NCBI GenBank assembly: GCA_009785425.1
Contig: WQWI01000016.1
Coordinates: 1-45,486 of the forward strand
From: Bacteroidales bacterium
GTDB lineage: Bacteria > Bacteroidota > Bacteroidia > Bacteroidales > P3
DNA: 45,486 bases
Direction: 5' to 3'
A program made the position numbers and the translations under genes. This document shows, piece after piece, positions 9,001-16,464 of this stretch. Numbering within the stretch: position 1 is the stretch's first letter; every line of letters begins with the position of its first letter. Below the pieces are notes generated by a model that searched no databases, was not told the origin of the DNA, and worked only from the letters and a program-made list of their open reading frames with translations.

Positions 9001-9658
9001 ATTTGGGCTTGCGATGTGGTACCTCAGAGAGCCTGAACGTCATCGAGACGACGACGGTACCTATAGATACATCTATACTGTAAATACCTCAGGACTAGAC
9101 GCTAGAGGTCCTGATAATGCATTTTATCAAGGAACATCTCGTCCGCCGTTACATTTAGCGTGGACGAACTCTTTCCGCTTTTTTAGAAATTGGGAAGCAT
9201 CGTTTATGTTTGTTGGTAGTTTTGGAGCAGTATATCGCAGACAGGCATTCCAAGGCAATGTGGCTACTATGAATCACAGAACGCTTGCTTATCGTTGGAG
9301 ACAACCCGGCGACGAAGACCACACCATTTATCCCGTATTGTTAGCCGCAGGACAAAACGACTGGTGGCAGTTTCCAAATGCTGATGTGTTGATTACAAGT
9401 GCAAACTTTGTTAGACTTAGACATTTAACCATATCTTACAATTTGCCGGCAAACTTGGTCAGGCGAATTGGTTTGAGTAATGTAAGAATTGATGTATCAG
9501 GACGAAACCTACTCACATTCAAGCATAGAGATGCTGATATTGATCCGGAAACCAGGCAAGTTCCTGCGACCCTCAGAACGATGATGACAACAACAGTAAC
9601 ACCTCGCCAATTACCAATAACTCCTGAGTTTTTCTTCGGTGTTCAAATTAACCTATAA
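6017..9658 (+). CDS. SusC/RagA-family TonB-dependent receptor with N-terminal STN domain
   Basis: This 1213-residue outer-membrane protein has a signal peptide (1 to about 29, ending VQAQA), an STN domain (about 39-113), a carboxypeptidase-regulatory-like domain (about 127-200, VVGRVIDDGTNEPLPFVTVA) and a plug (about 220-328) with the SusC signature LIVVDGFPL and NPNNIESIVFLK. A 22-strand-type barrel follows and ends LPITPEFFFGVQINL. The STN domain is expected to signal to the FecR upstream. The substrate is unknown; no glycoside hydrolase or peptidase typical of a utilization locus sits directly beside it. The usual K-D-A in the plug motif is K-C-A here (Cys307). Confidence 0.94.
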   Translation: MKQNYKNALVALCSIFFLAPLWINTVQAQASGNIRTQTVTIGFANEPLRDALFALGRATGFQLVFPGTSVADVTRLVDLPTAERSVETTLNLLLQGTNLEFQMQGDNIVFSERNVATATIQQERHHRVVVGRVIDDGTNEPLPFVTVALQGTTTGTVTSVNGDFTIGIPSIDAVLVFSFLGYETIEVPATQAQNVRMRLAATMLDVTEIISTGYQQLSRERMTGSFAMITYAQIQDRMQPTLASMIEGLAPGVVVTPAGLIEVRGISTVMTNTQPLIVVDGFPLIGVDADLNSINPNNIESIVFLKCAVAASIYGSRSSNGVIVITTKTGSGRIAGGRDFSISYRNSFGIAMKPDLSLMNFASVSAFMDAEYDLFLQNPVAPFNAFNNYTRLNEFTFLLMARNQGLMSEEEADRRIAELRGNNALQQINDYLFQRRISQEHNLSIHSRSSVNHFGASIRYLRQRGDVITFENERITADINNAWMPRDWITVRTIANINFTTFDNPGTGWHFTDLLNLTPVGTGGPGNAGWVDPYTNMFDANGNPLPWFAAAQRRQATYDMFPGMRPVLFHPLEDVHEMRNFGNNLTVRLGGSAEVRFTDFLSGSVGGTWIRGASMNRTFWSEDSYRMRLSFNDGTSRTNPVVRHVPAGGRLDESRGTANNWVFRTQINYQQNFNNFRHRLTGFAAAEVMQETNEAVTMPTRFGFDPRSATFNAGFNLLNMQQNVNAIQQDMLFARSAPLLGGHMGLPYAVRDQRRVSWMGNFSYEFDNTYIISGSVRWELSNFYGTAREYRYRPTWSIGGTYKMINKPYMAPLRDIFDRFNVRATFGVLGSDVLNFLPYLVLLPGAHQVVTGGISNSISAWPNPRLRYERKRNLNFGLDMSMFRHRLDLTIDLYHNHSYDLIAQEPADPTTGLVNTTLNAGELRNRGIEVSARAHVVRTNNFQWTTSPVVSYNRTQVLRWDVTRAFMGSMTGNPIMLTGHTADAFFGPRFAGLNEFGLAMWYLREPERHRDDDGTYRYIYTVNTSGLDARGPDNAFYQGTSRPPLHLAWTNSFRFFRNWEASFMFVGSFGAVYRRQAFQGNVATMNHRTLAYRWRQPGDEDHTIYPVLLAAGQNDWWQFPNADVLITSANFVRLRHLTISYNLPANLVRRIGLSNVRIDVSGRNLLTFKHRDADIDPETRQVPATLRTMMTTTVTPRQLPITPEFFFGVQINL

Positions 9659-9670
9659 AAACATACTATC

Positions 9671-11281
9671 ATGAAAAAGATTTTATATATCATTACAGTT
9701 GCTGCATTTGTAGCGTTTGCAGCATTTGGTTTTACATCGTGTGAACGTTGGTTGGATGAACCTCCCTCAGGACATACGATTCCCGTAGAGGGTGATGTGG
9801 AAGCTTTCAATAGACTGCTAAACAACCTACAGAGCATTGATTTTATTTTTATGGATAACAATCGCATCAGCCCGCTGGCTTTTTTGTCCGACTATGGATA
9901 CATATCGGATATTCAGCTCCGCTTGGACTGGTTAGCTGGTGGCGCGGCCGCGAGACACATTCGTGCACATCTCTTTATGATGCCCTATGAAAATCCAAAT
10001 TTGATTGACTATTTTTGGAACTGGGGCTTCTTCCGTGGCAATTCGTTTTTTAACGTGGTTATTGACGGTGTGAATGATGTAAGAACTCCGGAAACAGAAG
10101 AACTCGCAAAAACAGTTATAGCACAAGCCACTGTGGCTCGTGCTTGGAATTTCTTTAATGCTGCGTTGATTTATGGACCGGCTTTTAACCCTAATGGTGA
10201 CAATTCAACAAGGATAATACCTTTACGCACGCAAAGCTCTCCAACAGCACCTATGGTTGATCTTTCAACTACACAGGAGGTTTTCGATTTTGTATTGGCA
10301 GAAATCTATGAAGTTTTGCCCGATATGCCGGCAAATATTGCAACAAATGCCCGCTTTGGGAGAGTATCTACTTATACATTACTTGGCGAAATTCATCTAT
10401 GGAAACGCGAATGGGCTACCGCTCTCTATTATTTTGACAACGCGGTGGAATTAGCGGCCCAACAGAGAGGTGGTATGCAGAACTTGTTCTACGACATGAA
10501 TCTTTGGGAATGGGCTATTCCTGCCCAAATAGAGGCTAATCCGGATTTGAGACTTAATATGGCAGTCAACCAACCTCAGACTGCGTATCAACTCAATGAT
10601 ACGCGTCACCGAGAAATTTTATTGTTCCGCAATGCTGCGGGCGGAGGAGCAGGACCCACTATGATGTATCCTTCGAACGAGTTTATCGCTCTGTTCGACT
10701 CAACGACCGACCTGCGTAGAGAGTTCTTCTTCTTTGAAAACCCAGGAAGAGTTGGTACGCACGAAGGGGTTGCATTTAACGATGGCAGAAGAATGGTAAA
10801 TCGTCAAGCTAAGAAAGTAAGAACAGCCGGCTACTGCTTCCCCGAGTTGTTGCTCATGCGTGCTGAAGCCCGTGCAAGGACAGGTGATTTGGGTGGTGCA
10901 TTAGACGATCTGAATTTTTTACGACAGTTTAGACACATTACAGGAACACCACCATTAAGCATTTTAGGATTTGATGACATTATGCAAGAAATTATCAACG
11001 AGCGAAGAAGAGAATTGAATGCTCTTGGTCACAAACGTGCTCTTGACATGAAACGTTTGGCATTGGATGTTGGCAGACCTTGGAGTATGCAAACCTTCAC
11101 ACGCCGAGTTGGTAATCAGTATTTCACAGGAAATATCGGAGGAACAAACGATGGAGAACATTTCACACTCCGTATCAGCAATACGATATTGCTACACAAC
11201 CCTCAATGGAACTATCCGAAGGACACGAGGCCTTGGAGCAATATGGTGGTAAGAGAATTAGGGTTAATAGATAATATATAG
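9671..11281 (+). CDS. SusD/RagB-family surface lipoprotein
   Basis: This 536-residue protein has a lipoprotein signal peptide and lipobox (FGFTSC, Cys24), so it should be lipid-anchored on the outer membrane. It carries the SusD fold: an N-terminal TPR-like region (AKTVIAQATVARAWNFFNAA, then TYTLLGEIHLWKREWATALY) and the C-terminal RagB/SusD segments ELLLMRAEARARTGDLGGAL and IINERRRELNALGHKRALDM. It forms the lid over the SusC barrel and binds the ligand. It starts 12 bases after susC, the expected pairing. The frame ends just before a strong terminator. Confidence 0.94.
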   Translation: MKKILYIITVAAFVAFAAFGFTSCERWLDEPPSGHTIPVEGDVEAFNRLLNNLQSIDFIFMDNNRISPLAFLSDYGYISDIQLRLDWLAGGAAARHIRAHLFMMPYENPNLIDYFWNWGFFRGNSFFNVVIDGVNDVRTPETEELAKTVIAQATVARAWNFFNAALIYGPAFNPNGDNSTRIIPLRTQSSPTAPMVDLSTTQEVFDFVLAEIYEVLPDMPANIATNARFGRVSTYTLLGEIHLWKREWATALYYFDNAVELAAQQRGGMQNLFYDMNLWEWAIPAQIEANPDLRLNMAVNQPQTAYQLNDTRHREILLFRNAAGGGAGPTMMYPSNEFIALFDSTTDLRREFFFFENPGRVGTHEGVAFNDGRRMVNRQAKKVRTAGYCFPELLLMRAEARARTGDLGGALDDLNFLRQFRHITGTPPLSILGFDDIMQEIINERRRELNALGHKRALDMKRLALDVGRPWSMQTFTRRVGNQYFTGNIGGTNDGEHFTLRISNTILLHNPQWNYPKDTRPWSNMVVRELGLIDNI

Positions 11282-11346
11282 AAAAACCGATATTTTCATA
11301 ATAATCGCTCATTTTCAAAAACAATGGTTGATAATTAGCGATGGTC

Positions 11347-11374
11347 GGGGCGAGGTAAACCCTCGCCCCTTTTT
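11347..11374 (+). terminator. Intrinsic terminator after susD
   Basis: A perfect 9-bp GC-rich stem (GGGGCGAGG at 11347-11355 with CCTCGCCCC at 11361-11369) with a 5-base loop is followed by five T. No clear TAnnTTTG promoter lies between it and the next start at 11405, so the downstream genes may depend on read-through or on an unrecognised promoter. Confidence 0.88.
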
Positions 11375-11404
11375 GGGAAAAACAAACATTACAAAGTTAT
11401 ACGC

Positions 11405-12712
11405 ATGAAAAATTTTATTTTATATACTGTCTTTTTGCTGATTTGCTTCCCTGCAATATCGCAAAATCCACAACAAACGCAGAGGCAGACTGAGCCTCTT
11501 GAAGGCAGCGAAAAAGTTAAATTTTGGCGAAAAATGGTAGATTTACATAGCTGTTTCAAATCTGCCTATAGTTTGTCGAGAACATATCGGCTTGGTCTTG
11601 GAGTCGAGCAAAATTTTGAAACTGCTTTTCGCTACCTGAAAAAAGCGGCAGAATCGGGACACCCTCAAACCCTGTACGGTGTGGGCTTTTTTTATTACAG
11701 AGGTCTTGGAGTAGAACAAAGTTATTCTAAAGCAATTGAATACTTCAGAGCTGCTACTTCTCAGCAACACGGCATGTCAGCCTTTATGCTCGGACTTATT
11801 TACCGCAACGGTTTCGGAGTAGAGAGGGATATTGCACAGGGTAATCTATGGTTAGAAAAAGCAAAAGAACTGGGTAATAGGCAAGCTGCTATCGAACTTT
11901 TGACAGATTTGCCTGAACGCCCTTTGTACTTTGTGGAAAATAGAAGAATACCGACAGTTTTGAGAGAAAGAAAACCGGAAGCACACGAAAAAATAACACA
12001 TTTTTTCGAATCTCACACAAACATTGAAGGTCGCTACACAGGGATACTTATTACTTACGACTGGAGTGGAAGATATCCGCTAAAAGAAAGCTTTCTTGAT
12101 GTTACATTCCAACAAAACGGCAGCAATGTTTTGGTGAGATGGCTACAAGAAGGTGCTACCGAAGTGGTGGCTACAGCTACCTTAACCGACTACGGATTGA
12201 TTTTCAATGAGGGGGCATATTATAAATACGATCATTTTCGTAGGCAACGGGCTCGCCGTTGGAACTTTGTAAAGGCAACACTCAGTCAAATCAATCAAGA
12301 AGAAGCTATGTTTTTGCACGGAAACTTGCATTTACACACTCCGGAAACCGGAAAGCCCGGGAGACCGATGTCTTTTGTTTTACAATCCAAACAGCCCCAA
12401 AATCACTTTGCCGAAAGGTTGATTTTAGATACCGAACCAAAACCGGTTCTTAGCACAGACCTTGTTTTAGTGTATCCCAATCCATTTACCGACTACTTGA
12501 ACATGTCTTTCACATTAGAGCGAGGAAGCAACTGTGTAATTGAAATTTATTCAATGATTGGTAGGTTGTTGCACAGAAAAATGCTTGGTCAATTGAGCTT
12601 GGGAGTTCATCATTACCAAATAAATACAAGTTGGTACACTTCGGGGAGCTATGTTTTAAGATTGATTTGTGGGGATTGTGTATATAGCCGTATTGTTATC
12701 AAGGAAAGATAA
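11405..12712 (+). CDS. Secreted Sel1-repeat protein with T9SS type A sorting domain
   Basis: This 435-residue protein has a signal peptide (1-19, ending PAISQ). Three Sel1-type TPR repeats follow at about 53-163, with the core YRLGLGVEQNFETAFRYLKK recurring as FYYRGLGVEQSYSKAIEYFR and IYRNGFGVERDIAQGNLWLE. A middle region (about 175-345) is not recognised; it contains ITYDWSGRYPLKESFLDVTF. The C-terminal 84 residues are a T9SS type A sorting tail: VYPNPFTDYLNMSF, then IEIYSMIGRLL, then SGSYVLRLI. The protein should cross the outer membrane by T9SS and be cell-attached or released. The function is not known; Sel1 repeats usually mediate protein contacts. It is followed 6 bases later by the M23 gene. 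Confidence 0.85.
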   Translation: MKNFILYTVFLLICFPAISQNPQQTQRQTEPLEGSEKVKFWRKMVDLHSCFKSAYSLSRTYRLGLGVEQNFETAFRYLKKAAESGHPQTLYGVGFFYYRGLGVEQSYSKAIEYFRAATSQQHGMSAFMLGLIYRNGFGVERDIAQGNLWLEKAKELGNRQAAIELLTDLPERPLYFVENRRIPTVLRERKPEAHEKITHFFESHTNIEGRYTGILITYDWSGRYPLKESFLDVTFQQNGSNVLVRWLQEGATEVVATATLTDYGLIFNEGAYYKYDHFRRQRARRWNFVKATLSQINQEEAMFLHGNLHLHTPETGKPGRPMSFVLQSKQPQNHFAERLILDTEPKPVLSTDLVLVYPNPFTDYLNMSFTLERGSNCVIEIYSMIGRLLHRKMLGQLSLGVHHYQINTSWYTSGSYVLRLICGDCVYSRIVIKER

Positions 12713-12718
12713 ACAGCT

Positions 12719-13999
12719 ATGAAAAAAATACTATTATTCTGCACATTTATCGTTGGGGTTTCACTACTTTCCGAAGCGCAGGTTTTGTTGGATAGAGACA
12801 CCACTACCGCCACTGTTAGTACGATAAAGTCTGAAATTGAGTTTGGCGATGACTATTATGATGTAGTGAGTTTATGGATTCAATGTCCGGAAGGTATGGT
12901 GTGGAGTCCAATACTTGAAGACTGTGTCTGGTATCTAGATCTACCGCCGACTGATATCTTTTGTCCGATATGTGGTCCTTTTTGCGTCTGTTTCGACGAC
13001 GGTGGTTCCCCTCCATGTTTGTGGTGTGGTGGCTTTGACCCTTGTTGCCACTGGTGCAACATTGGAGTTTGTTGGTGGTGCTGTGGTCTTGATCCCTTGT
13101 GCCCTTTGTGTGGTAACAATCCGATTTGTTCGTGGTGTAATGATTCCGGTGACTGGTGCCCGGTCTGTAATCCTGGTGGTGGTGAACCTCCTCCTCCGAA
13201 TCACACCGTTACTGTATCTGCAAACCCTGCATCCGGCGGAACAGTTTCAGGCGGAGGTATCTTTCCAAGCGGAAGCCAAGCCACGATCACGGCAACAGCT
13301 AATTTGGGTTACGAGTTTGTGACTTGGACAGGAGATGCTACTGTAAGTAGACCATCTCATACGTTTACGGTAAGCAATAATATGAGCTTTATCGCAAACT
13401 TTATACCCTGCATAGATGGCATGACAGGCAATTCAGTTCCGTTTGGAAACATGGTGTTTGCACCTCCAAATCCTGCAAGACCAAGAGGTGCTACTTTCGG
13501 AGCAGGTGTTCGTACAGATAGACAAGGCAATCCAAGAAACCATTGGGGGATTGACCTCGGAGCTCCGGTTGGCACGCCGATACGTGCAGCGCAATCGGGG
13601 ACTGTAGCCAGAGTCGTATACGAACAGCCCAACAGGATAGGGGACAGTAGAAATTATCCACCTGGATATACAGGAGATAGAGATTGTGCAGGTAATCGTA
13701 TCCTCATTAATATAGGGAATGGAAGACAGGCTGTATACTGGCATCTGCAAGCGGGAAATGCCATAGCTGTGAATCCTCGAACAGGTGTTCCCTTTAGAGC
13801 AGGAGATCAAGTGTTTGCTGGTGAAGTTATCGGTTATGTGGGTCTCACGGGTAATGCAAATGTATTCAACGTGCCTCATTTGCATTTTGGAGTACGAAAT
13901 TTGAATACCGGTGCCTGGGTTGATCCGTTTAATTATCTGAATGCCACACAAGTAATTAGTGGTAATAATTTCAGTATATTGGTTGACTGTGCTGATTAA
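12719..13999 (+). CDS. Secreted M23-family peptidase with CxxC-rich region and InlB-type repeat
   Basis: This 426-residue protein has a signal peptide (1 to about 20, LLSEAQ). Residues 82-150 hold 18 cysteines in 69 residues, including seven CxxC pairs (82-85, 100-103, 110-113, 118-121, 128-131, 137-140, 147-150), with many Trp and Gly-Asn/Asp-Pro turns. A Pro-rich linker (EPPPPNH) follows, then a divergent InlB B-repeat (about 163-229) and an M23 domain (about 255-410). The zinc ligands are present: H275 and D279 in HWGIDLG, H387 and H389 in HLHFG, plus H342 in WHLQ. M23 enzymes cut peptidoglycan cross-bridges, so a cell-wall role is likely. No T9SS tail is seen. The CxxC block is not one I recognise; zinc binding or disulfides are both possible. 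Confidence 0.85.
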   Translation: MKKILLFCTFIVGVSLLSEAQVLLDRDTTTATVSTIKSEIEFGDDYYDVVSLWIQCPEGMVWSPILEDCVWYLDLPPTDIFCPICGPFCVCFDDGGSPPCLWCGGFDPCCHWCNIGVCWWCCGLDPLCPLCGNNPICSWCNDSGDWCPVCNPGGGEPPPPNHTVTVSANPASGGTVSGGGIFPSGSQATITATANLGYEFVTWTGDATVSRPSHTFTVSNNMSFIANFIPCIDGMTGNSVPFGNMVFAPPNPARPRGATFGAGVRTDRQGNPRNHWGIDLGAPVGTPIRAAQSGTVARVVYEQPNRIGDSRNYPPGYTGDRDCAGNRILINIGNGRQAVYWHLQAGNAIAVNPRTGVPFRAGDQVFAGEVIGYVGLTGNANVFNVPHLHFGVRNLNTGAWVDPFNYLNATQVISGNNFSILVDCAD

Positions 14000-14026
14000 T
14001 GTTAATAAATTGAAAATAAAATTGTT

Positions 14027-15112
14027 ATGAAAAATCTATGTATTTTTATTGTTTTGATGTTAAGTGTAAGCATGGCTTATGCTCAAGCTTTCTACATTTC
14101 GGGACTGAGAATAGGTACGGGGGCGCTCCATACCGATGTACAAATGAGAGCTGCTTTGGGAGTGCCAACTGATTTTTTCACTTGGGGTGACGAGTTAGAG
14201 GGAGGTCGGGAGTACCAGTATCGATTTGGACCTGGAGTTTTCGATCATGATATGTTCAGATGGCAGGCAGATAAGGGTATTAACGATATTTCTTTACGGA
14301 GCAACAGGTTTACAATGGTTTTTCCTGATGGACGAACCCTTCGAGTTGGCGATAATACCAATGTGGTGAGAACAACAGGGATACTACAATTTATTCGAAC
14401 TGTCAACAACGAAATCTATCACAACGCCCGATACTATCGCTGGTCACCGGGAACGGTAATGGGAGAAGTTGGCAATATTTGTATTTTCACAAATCTCAAC
14501 GGAATAATAGTGGGGCTGGAGTACTCAGAATTTAATTATTTTCTGCATAGTGAGCTTTATATTCCTAACGATCCTGTGCCGCCACAATTTCAAGTTGCTG
14601 TCTCTGCGAGCCCATCCACCGGAGGGACTGTCACAGGTGGAGGCACATTTCCAACCGGTCGCCAGGTGACCATAACAGCCACTCCGAATCCGGGTTATCA
14701 ATTTGTCGGATGGACGGGTAGTGCTACTGTAAATACAGCATCTCATACGTTTACCGTTAACAACACTATGAACTTTACTGCCAATTTTTTCCCACCACAA
14801 CTAAGCGTATGGTCGATTGATTTTGGTCCGGAAGGTCCTACTGCTGTTTTCCATTATTCGCACGGCAACCACATACCTCAAGAGATAGTTGTTGAAGCAG
14901 GTGCAACAGAGCATGGGCCGTTTAGCACGGTGTGGAGTTTTTCTCCCGGTATGCATCCTCACCAAGTAGAAATCCCTACCCAAATACTTTTTACGTCAGG
15001 TTTCCAGAATTTTCGGTTTGTTATGGTCTTTCAAGGAGGTGCTACTGCGGCCACCAATGTGGTACAGCTACCGTTTATGCGAAATTTAGAAGATGTTGTC
15101 GAAGAAGAATAA
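14027..15112 (+). CDS. Secreted protein of unknown function with InlB-type repeat
   Basis: This 361-residue protein has a signal peptide (1-19, MKNLCIFIVLMLSVSMAYAQ). The N-terminal part (about 20-185) is not recognised; it contains FYISGLRIGTGALHTDVQMR and a run resembling a small beta-barrel or lipocalin-like fold. An InlB B-repeat-like domain (about 190-256, FQVAVSASPSTGGTVTGGGT and NPGYQFVGWTGSATV) closely resembles the one in the M23 protein just upstream. A further beta-rich region follows, with an acidic end (EDVVEEE). No catalytic motif is visible. It starts 27 bases after the M23 gene, so the two are probably expressed together. A surface or periplasmic structural role is a guess. 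Confidence 0.75.
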   Translation: MKNLCIFIVLMLSVSMAYAQAFYISGLRIGTGALHTDVQMRAALGVPTDFFTWGDELEGGREYQYRFGPGVFDHDMFRWQADKGINDISLRSNRFTMVFPDGRTLRVGDNTNVVRTTGILQFIRTVNNEIYHNARYYRWSPGTVMGEVGNICIFTNLNGIIVGLEYSEFNYFLHSELYIPNDPVPPQFQVAVSASPSTGGTVTGGGTFPTGRQVTITATPNPGYQFVGWTGSATVNTASHTFTVNNTMNFTANFFPPQLSVWSIDFGPEGPTAVFHYSHGNHIPQEIVVEAGATEHGPFSTVWSFSPGMHPHQVEIPTQILFTSGFQNFRFVMVFQGGATAATNVVQLPFMRNLEDVVEEE

Positions 15113-15179
15113 AAATGAGAGAGTAATAAAAAAAGAGTACATTAAACACAATAAAATATCAACTCAAAACTTAAACACC

Positions 15180-16310
15180 ATGAAAAAAACACTAATCGTA
15201 GCACTTGCAGCACTGACACTCTTTGCTTGCGAGCGAAAAACCACTTTTACCATTACCGGTACCATAGCGGATGCCGAACACGCAGAAGGAAAATACGTCC
15301 AGATGTATCAAACTATAGACGGAATGCGCGTTCTGACGGATTCTGCAAAAATTACAAATGGAGTATATACGTTTACGGGCTCCGTAGATGCACCTGTAAA
15401 TGCATCCCTATCTCTCTTTGACCCGGAAAGACGCGTGTGGATTGTCCGCACAAACCTGATCCTTGAGAATGCAAAAATCAAAGCAGTTACAGACACCGAC
15501 ATAAGAACCAGAGTGTCAGGAACAGCAAACAACGATCGTCTTCTAGAGCTTGCGGATTCCGAATCAGCTATTGCACGAAAAGCAAACGCGATCGGACAAG
15601 AACTTCGTGATGCCCATGAAGCCGGAAACACAGCTCTCGCAGAAGCGTTAGTAGTAAGATTTCGCGAAGCATCAAACGAAACACGTGCCAAAATACAAAA
15701 ACTTAGAGTAGAATTTATTAAAAACAACATCAACAATGCAGCAGGTCAAAGTCAGTTAGCAAGTGTTAGGAGCCAACTGCCGATTGACGAACTCGAAAAA
15801 CTTATTGCCGGAGCAGATAGGCATAGTCGACAGACACATGAGGTGTTAGCAGTAGTAGAACGTATTGAAGCCATGAGAAAAACAGCTGTTGGGCAACCGT
15901 TTGTTGACCTTACTATGCCCGACCCTGATGGAAATATGATTTCCATTTCCGATTTTGTTGGAACCGGATATTTGATGATTGATTTTACAGGTACTTGGTG
16001 TGGACCATGTCGTGCCGGAAAACCTGCCATGATTGAAACTTTTAATAGATTTAACTCAATGGGGTTCAATATTATTGGTGTTTGGTTTGAGCAATCCCAC
16101 GATGCGTGGATTAGAGGAATGGAAGCACTAAATATGCCCGATTGGCCACAAATGTCGGATATAAGAATGTGGCAAAGTGACGGTGCAAGGCTTTATGCGG
16201 TTCCTCACGTTCCCTATTCAGTACTGATCAATCCGGATGGTATCATTATTGCAAGAAGTCTTAGAGGTGATGATTTAAATGATAAATTAGAAGAGCGTCT
16301 CGGAAGATAG
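15180..16310 (+). CDS. TlpA-like thioredoxin-family lipoprotein with DUF4369-like N-terminus
   Basis: The start is set at ATG 15180 because it opens a clean lipoprotein signal (MKKTLIVALAALTLFACERK, Cys17); the frame is open upstream to 15093 but lacks that feature. The protein has 376 residues. A DUF4369-like beta domain (about 22-120, TFTITGTIADAEHAEGKYVQ) is followed by a helical linker and a thioredoxin fold with the redox motif WCGPC (Cys274, Cys277) in DFTGTWCGPCRAGKP, and a cis-Pro loop VPHVPYSVLINPDG. It should be a membrane-anchored disulfide reductase in the periplasm. Such proteins are often encoded near SusC/SusD in Bacteroidetes. The Cys-rich M23 protein two genes upstream is a possible client (inference). 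Confidence 0.88.
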   Translation: MKKTLIVALAALTLFACERKTTFTITGTIADAEHAEGKYVQMYQTIDGMRVLTDSAKITNGVYTFTGSVDAPVNASLSLFDPERRVWIVRTNLILENAKIKAVTDTDIRTRVSGTANNDRLLELADSESAIARKANAIGQELRDAHEAGNTALAEALVVRFREASNETRAKIQKLRVEFIKNNINNAAGQSQLASVRSQLPIDELEKLIAGADRHSRQTHEVLAVVERIEAMRKTAVGQPFVDLTMPDPDGNMISISDFVGTGYLMIDFTGTWCGPCRAGKPAMIETFNRFNSMGFNIIGVWFEQSHDAWIRGMEALNMPDWPQMSDIRMWQSDGARLYAVPHVPYSVLINPDGIIIARSLRGDDLNDKLEERLGR

Positions 16311-16411
16311 CGAAACACAAGATATGCACGCTGCTATTGTAATAGCAGGTTAATATTATAAATAATAAGGGGAGGGCGTGTGCATACTCTGTGTGAAATA
16401 TAGTAAAAAAC

Positions 16412-16442
16412 TTGCATAATTTCCGTTTTTTTAGTATCTTTG
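16412..16442 (+). promoter_or_regulatory. Promoter of the porP homologue
   Basis: TTG at 16412-16414 is followed after 20 bases by TATCTTTG at 16435-16442. The predicted start of transcription (about 16449) leaves a leader of only about 15 bases before ATG 16465. A small hairpin with 7-bp arms (16331-16348) without a T-run lies upstream. Confidence 0.75.
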
Positions 16443-16464
16443 CTTGGTAATTCGCCGGCTGAAT

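Noticed and set aside
12972-13322. Hydrophobic plus-strand frame overlapping the Cys-rich region
   Set aside because: The M23 frame has a signal peptide, InlB repeat and full M23 motifs. The other frame has no recognisable domain and arises from TGT/TGG-rich codons.
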